Shown: in pieces, positions 44,822-55,593 of the stretch
Position numbering within the stretch: position 1 is the stretch's first letter
Layout of the letters: each line of letters starts with the position of its first letter
NCBI GenBank assembly: GCA_037176885.1
Contig: JAWWNJ010000053.1
Coordinates: 1,364,001-1,428,000, forward strand
Origin: Favolaschia claudopus
Taxonomy: Eukaryota > Basidiomycota > Agaricomycetes > Agaricales > Mycenaceae
Length of the DNA: 64,000 nucleotides
Reading direction: 5' to 3'
Notes under the pieces: generated by a model
Told to the model about the DNA's origin: nothing
The model's database searches: none
The model's input: the letters and a program-made list of their open reading frames with translations, nothing else
Position numbers and translations under genes: made by a program

Positions 44822-44987
44822 CAGTCGAAGCTGTCATAACCCATAGCCTTCGGTAGGGCCAAAAAGCTATGGGATATGATAGATTTATGGGTTATCCCAG
44901 CCAAAAACCGGTCAAAAACTCCCAAAAATGTATGGGTTAAGGGAGATTATGGGTTATGGGAGCTATGGGTTATGACAGCTTCGACTG
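44822..44987. mobile_element. TA-flanked MITE of 166 bp
   Basis: A perfect 26-bp inverted repeat starts CAGTCGAAGCTGTCATAACC; TA at 44820-44821 and 44988-44989. TATGGGTTA words recur inside. Confidence 0.85.
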
Positions 44988-45248
44988 TACTAATCGGCAC
45001 CTTGCTGCACAGTCTCCTACCCAGCCTCACTTTCGAGTGTTGGGGAGTCACTGAGGGCGTAGATTCACTGTAAATTCACTATGTGTAATATTGATTGACA
45101 AATCTGATCTTATTACTCCCGAACTTCAAATCTCCAGGGAGGCTGGCATAAAACAACTGTAAACAGCATAGCCACCTGCTTGAACAATATTTTGGTTTGT
45201 TGGCTTGTCATCTGCATCGACCATATAAAAAGGTGAGGGAGCACTCAA

Positions 45249-46206
45249 ATGCCCTCTTTAGTAGCTTGGACCCCACCACCTATTTCTTTGGGCCGCAAGA
45301 TTTCAATGTCGAATATTTTTCCGAAATGTGGCTATGTTGTTTACAATTGTTTTATGCCAGCCTCCCTGGAGAAATCACCGTCACCAACACCAACACCATC
45401 CTCCTTCACCTTGAATGACTCGAGTCTTGCGCTGTCAAAATATCTGGTCGACACCACCGCACGCCGACATGGATTCCGTCTCTCCATCATTCCCGCGACG
45501 CTCTCATTATCATTCGCAACGGCCTTGCGTGCCTTCTCACTTTCCTGACCGGAACGACAGATCGGCTTGTGCGAGGTTTAGGTTGGCTCGCAAACGACGT
45601 ACATACGCCGCTTCCCCATCGTCCTGCCCTGCAGCGATTTCCAGCGAAGTAAAGCTCTGGCGTGAAGTGCTCTCACTACGACAGCAGTTCAATGAGCTGT
45701 CAGCTCTCATGCTCGAGCAGGCCCACAATATCGCTGCACTGCTGAAGTTACAGTGGCGGCGCCATCTGATGCCACCCCCCAAAAAATTGATGTGACCCAA
45801 TCGCCTCCATTTGCATCCAGAAATAGGCTGTTCTATTTTTAGGGGTGGCACCAGATCCCGCCGCCACTGTACAGGACAATTCACCGCCAATGCTGCCCTC
45901 ATTCCTCACCTAGCACAAACCTCCCTCGACTGCTGCGCACCCGATCCCCGAGTCAGGCGACGCCACCATTGACATCATCGGTGACGAGCCCGCTCCCGTG
46001 GCGCAGCCACTGCAGTCCACCGTGTCAGACGCACCCATTCCTCCCGTTCCAAGTGCAACAGAACCACCCTTGCCGATCATACAAGCATCGGAGATACCTT
46101 CCTCCACTGCCCATTCCCGTCCCCGACCACTCCGTGACGCAGATATCGCTCTGCCGAAACTTCGCAGGATGTTTAATCGGACTCGGAAGAAGGATTCACT
46201 GTCTTA
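45249..46206 (+). pseudogene. Gene remnant interrupted by a MITE
   Basis: Frames 45249-45548, 45415-45795 and 45998-46206 look protein-like: LSLRQQFNELSALMLEQAHN before the MITE and DIIGDEPAPVAQPLQ, LPKLRRMFNRTRKK after it. They do not join into one frame. The first part may be a coiled coil. No family recognised. Confidence 0.35.
45751..45869. mobile_element. TA-flanked MITE, CAGTG family, copy 2
   Basis: A 119-bp copy of the element at 4474-4597 in reverse orientation, with TA at 45749-45750 and 45870-45871. It lies in a protein-like frame. Confidence 0.85.
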
Positions 46207-46900
46207 GCCTTGCAGGACGGGAAAGAGCTTATCGGAATTTTTTAATGGAACCTTGTGTGCCAGATTTCTAATGAAGTTGCCGCACTTGCTCGGCTTCAGC
46301 ATCACAACATCATCACTCCTGTCAAAAACCTCATGTCTTGCCATAACTCTGCCTTCTGATCCTGGCACCAGCATCTCCTGTATGAGATCCCTTTCCGCTG
46401 TTCCAGTTGTCTATTTATAGTCGGCAGCCCGCGGCATCTGTCTTTTAACTGATGTTGACTCTGATAGCCCCCGCGGCGCCTTCCACATCCTTGTAGACCT
46501 TTGGCTAAGTCCGTGGTACACAAGTACTCGACTCTTCGTCACTCTTCTGAGGGTTCTGTTATGGAACAGGTCCATAGTGCTGCAGTAGGCTATTATTATA
46601 ATGCCTTTCTCCTGTGATAGTCTACAGAGAAATTTATTTTCGAAACCTGAGAACAATGTTCCGTTATCCTCTCGGCCAATCAGTGGTTGAACTTGAAATC
46701 TCGGCTGATACACTCTAATTCAGAGCTGGGCTGCTTAAAGTCCGTTGAGCATCCGATTTCCATCACCACCTCAAGCCCATCGGAACCCAGTGTGCGTGCA
46801 TACAGCACTGGTGGGGTTACTGAGTCCAAAATTCAATTGCAAATTTGTGTAAAATTTCGCCGGTCTGTCGAGCTATTCATCAGATGAATCAGATGAACAC

Positions 46901-47163
46901 TGTCAGTCTTTTCGCACTACACAGCCACCTATGACGCAGGCCTCCTGCAGATTTCCCACTTTCCTGTCAAATCCCCAAACCTATGTCATCGTGGAGTAAG
47001 GCATGTGACTTGGCCCGGGATCATTGCCGATTGCTCCGAGCTTGTGGGAACTAGTTACTATATGTTTACTGCACCTAGCGTGGGAATCCTCAGCCTTTCT
47101 TCTCTTCGGATTCTCCCTCGCTAGACCCTCGAGATATCTCGGGTCCTAAAGGTTGCCCTTACA
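46901..47163 (+). repeat. Probable 5' LTR of the Ty3 element
   Basis: Ends TTGCCCTTACA followed by GCAGAAG, like the LTR remnant ending at 7686. The 5' border is only a guess at a TGTCAG. No 3' LTR survives. Confidence 0.35.
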
Positions 47164-47306
47164 GCAGAAGAAAGGCTCCAAGGGATTAACTGGTCAAGAT
47201 TGCGCGCTTTGGCGATTTTTCAGACGCTTCGTCGGACTCCTCCTCTGCTGTCTCTGACGCGCAAACCGCGAATCTTGCCCCCTCCTCCCCCTCTCTAGAG
47301 CCCACC

Positions 47307-48839
47307 ATGACCGACTCTGCCGCCGCTGCTGCAGCCGCCGCTGAGCGGATGGATAGGCTCGAGAGGACTGTTGACCGTCTGGTCGAGCTTTTTCAAACCG
47401 CTGCCAATCCTCCCACTACTACTGCTTCGACCCCTGCCGCTCCTCCAGAGCCTCCGGCCGAGAGTCCAGGACTCTTTGCCAACCTCACGCCGGCAGCAAA
47501 AACGGTCCTTCGACCGAACCCCCCTTTCGTCTTTGACGGCGACCGCTCGGCTGGCCGGGCCTTCCTTCACTCAGCTCGGACTTACATCCGACTGGGTCCG
47601 GAGGTGTTTGTCGAAGGTGGCGAGATGTCTGAGGAATAGGCAGTGCGTTTCACCATCCCCCCCTTGAGGTTCAGGCAGTCCAGGACGCCACTAAGCTTTC
47701 CCTTGAAGGTCTCGTCGACTGTGGTGCCACCTCAGACTTCATTGACTCTGAGTTCGCAGCTAAGTCTGGCCTCCCCCTCCGCCGCCTTGCACAGCCCATT
47801 TCAGTTTTCAATGTGGATGGCTCCCCAAATGAGGCTGGTGCGATTCGCGAGGTGGCCGACGTTGTGCTGCAGTATTGTGGTCACTCTGACCGCATGCAGC
47901 TCGCTGTTACCCGTCTCGGGAAGCAGAAGCTCATCCTTGGCTGCTCCTGGCTCCGGAAGCATAACCCGGAGATCGACTGGGACACCCGAGAGGTCAAGAT
48001 GAGCAATGAGCAGATGCCCCAGCGAGTGCTCTACGTGCCGCACCGAGGTTCGCCTGGAGGCTCGTGCTGCCCACAGAGAGTCCCGCCTGGCGGCTGAGAT
48101 CCTCCGGCAGCTCCGACTTGGTCCCCTTCCATCCATCTGTGCCATAGACTTAGGCAAAGATGAATACGATGACCTGCCAGAGCTGTTCCTGGACTCCGAG
48201 GATGATGACGAGGATGATGTGGATGAAGTGGATGATGCGGATGATGTGGATGACCCCCCTTGAGCCAGGAGACCGGGTGTTCTACACCCAGTTCCTGCCT
48301 TCTGAGGATATCCGTGCTGGAAGCACCGTCTCCCAGCGCCTGGCTGAGGGTTACGCCAAAAACTCAGCCCCGGCGCGCTCAGACGTTCCTGGATGGGCCC
48401 GAGAGTTTGACGATGTTTTCAACAAGGAGTCCTTTGACTCGCTGCCTGAACACCGATACTGGGACCATGCCATTGAGCTCGTGCCGGACTCTAAACCCAC
48501 GAACTGCAAGGTCTACCCAATCTCGCCTCTCAAACAGAAGGAGCTTGCTGCCTTCATCGAGGAGGGACTTGACACTGGCCGGATTCGACCGTCGAAATCA
48601 CCTATGGCCTCACCCGTCTTCTTCGTCAAGAAGAAGGATGGCGGACTTCGGTTCGTACAGGACTATCGAGCTCTAAACGCCATGACTGTGAAGAATCGCT
48701 ACCCGCTCCCCTTGATCAACAACCTCGCATTCCGGACCAACCGGGGACTGTTTGAGCCGCTGGTCATGTACTTTGGTCTGACCAACTCCCCTGCAACCTT
48801 CCAGACCATGATGAACGACATCTTCCAGGATCTTATCCT
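47307..48839 (+). pseudogene. Ty3-type retrotransposon, 5' half: gag, protease, start of reverse transcriptase
   Basis: Gag starts MTDSAAAAAAAAERMDRLER and stops at a TAG at 47637. The protease region LEGLVDCGATSDFIDSEFA follows in another frame (DCGA for the usual DTGA/DSGA). Reverse transcriptase motifs TVKNRYPLPLINNL, then AFRTNRGLFEPL and FGLTNSPATF, lie close together. Against the usual family layout, most of gag and the palm stretch between INNL and AFRTNRG are missing, so there are internal deletions. The half ends at 48839 where the 9.27-kb DNA element begins. Inactive. Confidence 0.8.
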
Positions 48840-49505
48840 TATGACGGTATTTATCACGCAAAATTAAAGTACTTGTTGGTCTGTACATTGTGGTTGCAAA
48901 TCGTACCTTGATCCGTACTCCGTGGTCGGTAAAAGCACAATGATTCGTAGTACGTGGTGGGAGAGCTTGGTTGTTGTGGTTGTTACGAGAATATCTTGGT
49001 ATGCGCCCAATATGGTCGTGGTTGGTACGTTCAATAGTCGTGGTCTATGTGCGTTGGTATCGTTGGTCTCGGCAAGGCTCCGGTGATCAAATCGGAATTC
49101 AATGCCCTCGATCAGTACATCACGGCCATCAACCTCTTCCAAACTTAACCGACTACTATTCTGTCCCGCTACGCCTACCAATGGTTTGACCGATGGTACG
49201 TGCTATACCAATGCCGAGATTGCTCCAACTATTTCTCAATAACTTATAGCTTGACTGAGTCTAGCGGAAATTCGCTTCTCACCCCCCTCCCTCGGACCCT
49301 CTTTTTTCTCGCTCAAAACTTTGCACACTCGTTTGTTTCTAATCCAAGAACTTATTCAACAGTGAGTTATAGTAAACTCTTTTATCTTGTCTCTGCTCAA
49401 TGAGTATCTGTCAGCTCTCTTCGATCTTCCGTTGTAGGTGCGTTAATTTTTTTTTATCCCATTTCATTCGAGGTTTCTTACGCGCAAATATTTATGCTCC
49501 ATAGG

Positions 49506-52500
49506 ATGGCAGATTTCAGTGCGCTCCAAGGCACTTTGACTGCGATAGCTGCGACTCTTCAGCAGCTTGTTGGCGGTCAATCGGCTTCTGCTTCAGCCCC
49601 AGCATCGACTGCTGCCTCTGCTCCTACTCCACCGACTCCTGTTCCCGTCTTGCCCACCCCCTCTGTCGTACCCTACACCAGTGCTCGCGCTCAGGCGCTT
49701 CCTCCGTCATCGCAGGGACATCCTGTTTTAACAGCCTCGATTTCGTCTCATCAACCCATTCTTGGAATGGCCGGTCCTGGAATCAATCTCTCTGGACACT
49801 CCAACAACGCCCGGGTCTCTGGACGAGCTGCGTCGCAGCTGACGGCGTCCCAGATCTCTCAGACGAATGCCGGACGACAAAATGCGATTGCTGCACATTT
49901 CCCTCCTACTCAGACTCTCGCCCCCCGCCGCCGCCGTGGTGCTGCTCAACCAACCCCGACACTCCCGGCTCGTGGCCCGCCACCGACACTCCTTGAAACT
50001 GTTTCGTTCGTTGACGCCGCCGGTCTTCGGAACTTGCGTGTACGTGTCAAGGTTCTACCTCATTCGGTACGTTCTTTTTCTCCGCAGTTTCAGCCCACCT
50101 AATTGGAATTAGACTCTCAACGGCGGAGAGCACGTATTAGCTCGACGCCTGTCTGAATCAGAAGACCGTTTCCTTTCTGAACACAATCTCGTGCACACCT
50201 ACGTTGTTTCTGAAACGACTTCTGTCACAGACCTGATTCGCATGGCAACCCGGTCATTGCAAGATGGCCCTTACAGATATCGGTTCGGCTCCGCAAACGG
50301 TCCTCGGGCTTCCCGGCATTTCCCCCACGAGAATCTTTCCCTGTATGTCCTCTCCCTGGTCAACAAAGGCACTCCGCGCGCGAACGGCGTCAGCTATCTT
50401 ACCCGATACCCAACCCCAGTCAATATGTTGGTCAAGGATTTCACTGCGCCTAGAAACCGTTCGAAATTCGGACATCCTACTCTTTGTGTGGAGCACACGG
50501 ATGAGGGAGACCATTTGATCGTACGTGCAGGTGAGTTTTTTTCGTTTGTACGCCAATTGAAACTGACTTAATTTGATGCTTTCAGCAATTCGTCACCCGG
50601 AAGTTCAGTTCACTGCTGAGGACGAAGGTGTTTGGCCTCGAACACATTCTTGCCTTTCTCTTCGCCATTCTCAATACATCGACGAGGCAACCGAAGGTGA
50701 TTTTGCAGACAGCGACTCCACTGATGCTGTCACTTCGGGTGGGGAACCCGAAGCTGCTAGCGATGACGAGGATGAGAATATGCCCGATGTTCGGCCATCC
50801 ATTTCTCAGCCTCATCCGATCGTAAGTGATTCATATATTCTCTTGAACTGCTCACTCACTGGCACTTGTTCGAACAGATCCTTCCCACCCAACGCGCTAT
50901 TGCATCAGTTCAAGTGAGTTCAAATTTCAATGCTTGATTGGAGCTAATACATAGATGTAGGCTATTCCTCGCGAGGGATCACTTCAGGAATTCGGTGTGC
51001 CGAGCCGTTTGTTCGCGTCTCCGTTCACACCGCAACCTGGACCCCATCACAATGTTTTCGAGGCCGCCGACTTCCTACGCGCGGTGGGAGAGCGTGCTAA
51101 CGACGGCACTCGAGGCACCCCCTTGGTTGTGGAGGGCACAGATTTGGACTCAATGGTGGTTTCTCTCAAGAACGCCATCGGAGAAGCGGTGGGCCGTGAC
51201 GACTTTACTGATATATTGTCTCCGCGCCGTAATTTTCGAAAGTAAGTTCGCTTCTGATTCTTACCGCTGCTTGCAGAAACTAACCGCTTTAAAGGCTACA
51301 CGAGGACGGAACCTTGCTGTCTACAGGTATCGGGGTTGAGCGTGAAGTCGTCCATGCGCTGTATCGATCATTCGCACAACGACCTGAGAAGTATTTTGTT
51401 CCTCGCGAAGGGGGCTGGCACGGAATTGCCACCACTATCTCGATGTCGCAGCGCTTTCTGGTTTCCGATGTGCGACTCCGTGAGCTGAAAATTCTTAGCT
51501 GTTCTGATGCTCATGCTGCTCCACGGCATGGCCCCGGATATTGTTTCCCCGGCGTTGTTTCAATTCGCATTTCACGGCTGTGATTTGAACGCTCTCACCC
51601 ATGTTTTTCTTGTCGAATGGTATCCTGTATTGAGTCTCCTCATTAATGACTGGCTTCGTACTGGACCTACCGGTGATCTGCGGCGTTTTCGCTCGCATTT
51701 TGCCACACATCATGATGTGCAGGTAACTTTTTTTTTGTTTGCTCGAGTCAGACAGTGAACTGATTAATTCAATACAGATTGCCAGCCTGGACACCAGGCT
51801 CTCGGTGCGGACATGCTTTATATTCCGATTTACGGCCCTCATCCTCCATCTCACCCGGAGAACAAGTCTGTGTTCAAGGGAATGGAGATGCGGTGTCGGA
51901 ATGGATTCAATATGTTTGAGGCAAGTCTTTTCATACGCTTCGCGGTCTTGATTTCTGACTCAATTTTAATCAGCTATTTCGTTCTTTCCCTGGTGGAACC
52001 GAACGGTTCCTCAGCCAGATATGGGCTTCACGCGTTCAAGATTTCTCTTCGCTTGAGCCCAATCTCGACATCGTTTGCCCTTCTGCGCGGGATATCGCGC
52101 ATGCGATGATCAACCTTCCGTCTATTGTCAATCTGCCTGCTGTCCTTCGCGGCTTCTTTTCGCGTACGGGAATACCCTGCCCCGGGCGATTCGAGATCGC
52201 CAAACCCGCTATTCATCCCATTGTTCCCTTATCTCGCATCGATTCTCCATCATTTCGCCCGCAGATGTTCGTATGGGCAGCCACGGGTGCGCCGTGTGTT
52301 GAGCTTACACAAGGTATTTCTGCCGTCTTTGCGCTTCCCAGCAACACCGACTACGATATCGATGAGCGGAAGCGCGCAGCAGGCATGGCAGAGGGCACAA
52401 TTGCGTTCCGCAGCTGCCTTCGATCTGCATGGCTCCCCTTGTCTCATCTGGTGAAGCTCCATGCTGCCTCTTACCCTGCTCGAGACGAGCAGGGAAATGC

Positions 52501-52724
52501 CGTTGAACCGCTGACTCTCGAAGATGCCCTGGACGATTGGCTGTTAACGCAAATCGTGACCGCGATCGGTGATTTGACCGTGCTATGGACTGTGAGTTCG
52601 TTTTATCCTCCTATCCATTTTCTTTCTGACTTCTCCTCAGGTTCAGCTGGCATCTATACATTCGTGGAGCAAGATCTTCGCTCTCTCGTTTGACTACCCT
52701 TTCCGCTCCCATTCCTTTTGCTAA
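49506..52724 (+). CDS. HECT-like protein of the 9.27-kb element
   Basis: About nine exons: 49506-50066, 50113-50530, 50586-50821, 50878-50913, 50961-51241, 51295-about 51722, 51786-51920, 51974-52590 and 52641-52724. The N-terminus is Ser/Ala/Pro-rich and low complexity. Conserved-looking blocks are EDGTLLSTGIGVEREVVHAL, GWHGIATTISMSQRFL, LMLLHGMAPDIVSPALFQF and, near the end, FVWAATGAPCVEL with GTIAFRSCLRSAWLPLSHL, which resembles the GSPRVP/HTCF end of HECT ubiquitin ligase C-lobes. That link is tentative; the active Cys would lie in FRSCLRSA. The intron after 51920 has a GC donor. One extra base near 51498 shifts the frame, so this copy may be dead. The start at 49506 follows the splice-like TCCATAGG. 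Confidence 0.6.
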
Positions 52725-54255
52725 TTTTCCGCCGAGACGTTCACTATGATCCTTTTAATATTCCTAATCTTGCAAGAACTTCTTATCACCACGTTGTACA
52801 TTCGCTTTCTATCCGTACCCTTGAATCGGTAAAGCCATCGACTTTCTATACTCTATCTGCCATCCATTCGTTTAATCCTCCCTCCTTGCATTCACATTCG
52901 GTTCTTACGCTCATTTCGACTTCATTGCCTGGAATGATATTTAGAACGTTACTGCATGTATTCTGCTTCAAATGCGAGACGCCACACTCCTAGACTGCTA
53001 ACCAAGTATAGTTTATGCTACCTGTTTAATTGAAATTCCTCGCGCGAGGATCTGAGCCAACCACTCATCGGTTTACCTGATCACAAGTTGAAATCACCGG
53101 AATATCATATACCAACCTCCCTCTTTCACTCCTCAAATCTCATTTATATACCCTTCGCTTCTTACTCCCGAGCTCTTGTCTTTTTTGCTTCAACAACACA
53201 ATCGGCGCAAACGGGTTGAACCGTGGGAGTGTTATCTGATTGCATCAATTCACTCGAACTCGACTTTCGGTGATTCATTCCTTGCTCCCAATTGCTGGAG
53301 AAAGTCGACCTATTCATATGCTTACAAGTTATCTGTTTTGCAGCTTCAGCTAACCCTAGAGGACTGCTGCCCGGCAGATCTTCGTGCAGACTCTATGTCA
53401 AGTTGATCTGTTGCAGTGCAGTTGACGAGTTGTATTTTATATCAGTTGTTTCTCAGTCATGTTTGAACCATTCAAATATAAGGTCTGAGTGAGTACTAAG
53501 ACCTACCTGCTTGTTGTACGTTCCTCGGGTGTCCGAAAAAGTCCGACTTTGTGTATATTTGGCTGAGTTCAAACAAAACCCTCGTTGGGGTGATGAATTT
53601 CGGAGCTCATGCTGGTTCCGAATTTTTTTGGATGCATGTGTGTATCATATATAGTGCAAAATACCAAGGAGCCGCAGAGGATCAAATTTCGCGAGTGTAG
53701 AACTGTTTTTCGGGCGGGGTGATGATCGGCAATCTGCAAGCATTTGACATGGAGTATCTCAACATTTGACGATGAAAACTGGCTAGAATCATTTTTCATG
53801 CACTCTTCTATGCATTCTTTGTCCCTCTTGATGCATCTGACTTGAGGTTACCTCACATATTCAAACCTAATAACCCGAAAGTTGTTTCGCTCAACGATCT
53901 CACGGTCTAGCCACGAAGTCAAACACATTCAACCGTTGCGAACAAATTTTCAATCTTTATTTCTGTAAAGATGGCATAGAATCAAATGGTTCCCTACATA
54001 GGATGAAGCTATCTATATCGCTTCCGTGTAGGTATTCCGAAACTTCGCACTCTTGATTTTCTCCCATGACTTCTCGTGTCGAAGAGAAGATGCCGCCTTT
54101 TCAGACTCATTGGATGAAGCAGGGTTGGGTTCCGTCTCGATATTGAGGGACTCGACAGACCAAAAGTATTTGGCGCTGAGCCAGATCTGATATACGTCGA
54201 AGTCTGTGTCATTTTGCCCTAGCCAAACGTCACGGTAAGTTATGGAGTAAATTCA
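52725..54255. other. Intergenic interior of the 9.27-kb element
   Basis: Short frames only, no motif recognised. It separates the HECT-like gene from the convergent ORF435. Confidence 0.4.
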
Positions 54256-55563
54256 TCAGTGAAGAGACGGTCCAGGTGGGTTGCCTTTCCAGGACCGCTC
54301 AGTGGATAGTTTTACCGCTGAATACAGTCTGGTTTTGTTAATGAACGTCTGACCGCTCCAGTTGCAAGCCCTAAGAACGACGTCGTAGCTGAGTTTAGTG
54401 TAAATAGAGGCCTGTAGTTCCTGCGGCACTTTGGGATTCGTATTGCTGAGACCCAATGTCTCGAGCAGACAATTCATGGAGCGGTACTGCACCAGCTTTT
54501 GCTTCGGAGTGGTATTCATCCGGAATTGGGCTTTGGATAGCAGCTCGGTATGTCCATCAGCAATGGCGACACGTTGTAAAGAGTCATAGACTGCACACAG
54601 GGAAGCGGAACGACGCCTCGTTGAACCTCGCTGTATCCCCGCTGATCCAGACGATTCAACAACCGCTGTGGGCGGATCACCAAGCTGTTCTGGTAGCGAT
54701 GCGAATGGGTTTTGAGGCAACGAGAATTCGCGGAGAAGTGATTCCGGATCCCCGTTGTAGACCACAACATCGCTGTGAGATGAGTCCGCTGAAAGGGATG
54801 GATGGGGGGATGTACGCAAGGATCCAGTGCCCTGACTAGACGAGATCTCGTCAAGAAATGAAGTGAGGGGATCATCGTGGATTGTGGCAATTACGATGAA
54901 GCAGGATTCCGGATGCACACCAGCAGGTTCCCAGAGATCGAAAAATTCCGTAGCGGCGGTGTTCGACGAGCGAGAGGCTGCCAGAATTTCCGAGCTATCT
55001 GCATACAAAGAATCTGTTGAGGGGAATGTTTCGCCGCGAAGTATTCGCTCTTCTATTTCGTCCATAGTGATCAACTGGCGATAGACTGCGCAAGGCTCCC
55101 GATATCCCATGCTTGGACCGAAGTCTAGCACACGGGTGGTATGGAGGGTGATTTGGGACCCCGTATTACCCATAATCACGTCCCGAATAAGGGGATGATT
55201 CGTGTCGAGACCTGGATAGTCGCGCAAGTCGCAAAGAAGTCCCGCCGCAGAGATAGAGAAAGTATTCCCGCGAGCAGCCAACCTTCCCGGATGAACAGAC
55301 ATCCCGTAGAAGGTCTGGAATGCGGGGGGGAGACCTAGCTGCTCCGCATAGAAATGGCAGCTGATATTTTGAGGCAGAAGTAAAGGGTCCGGACTGCCTG
55401 TTGAGCGGTCAGACGATGATAAGTAAAGGAAACAGTACCTCCCTTGATCCCCGTCTGCGGCATGCACCATTCTGAGGCCTTCTATTCGTCGAATAGGGTG
55501 GTAGCAATGTGGCGACGCGCGTTCCGTTTGATGGCTGATCAGGATTTGTGACGCTATCGGCAA
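54256..55563 (-). CDS. ORF435, unknown protein of the 9.27-kb element
   Basis: A single uninterrupted 435-codon frame, the longest intron-free frame inside the element. The middle is Ser/Asp/Pro-rich and likely disordered (SSSQGTGSLRTSPHPS, SHSDVVVYNGD), followed by a basic RRRSAS patch. The flanks have folded-protein composition (QNISCHFYAEQLGLPPAFQT, HPLIRDVIMGNTGSQI). No signal peptide, membrane segment, metal site or known fold was recognised. It is divergent from the integrase, only 30 bp between the ATGs; an internal Met in GLRMVHAADGD would widen that gap and may be the real start. Keeping this frame open while neighbours decay suggests it was used recently. Confidence 0.6.
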   Translation of the reverse strand: MPIASQILISHQTERASPHCYHPIRRIEGLRMVHAADGDQGRYCFLYLSSSDRSTGSPDPLLLPQNISCHFYAEQLGLPPAFQTFYGMSVHPGRLAARGNTFSISAAGLLCDLRDYPGLDTNHPLIRDVIMGNTGSQITLHTTRVLDFGPSMGYREPCAVYRQLITMDEIEERILRGETFPSTDSLYADSSEILAASRSSNTAATEFFDLWEPAGVHPESCFIVIATIHDDPLTSFLDEISSSQGTGSLRTSPHPSLSADSSHSDVVVYNGDPESLLREFSLPQNPFASLPEQLGDPPTAVVESSGSAGIQRGSTRRRSASLCAVYDSLQRVAIADGHTELLSKAQFRMNTTPKQKLVQYRSMNCLLETLGLSNTNPKVPQELQASIYTKLSYDVVLRACNWSGQTFINKTRLYSAVKLSTERSWKGNPPGPSLH

Positions 55564-55593
55564 TCAAGTGTTACACTTTGTCTTTTCTTCTCT

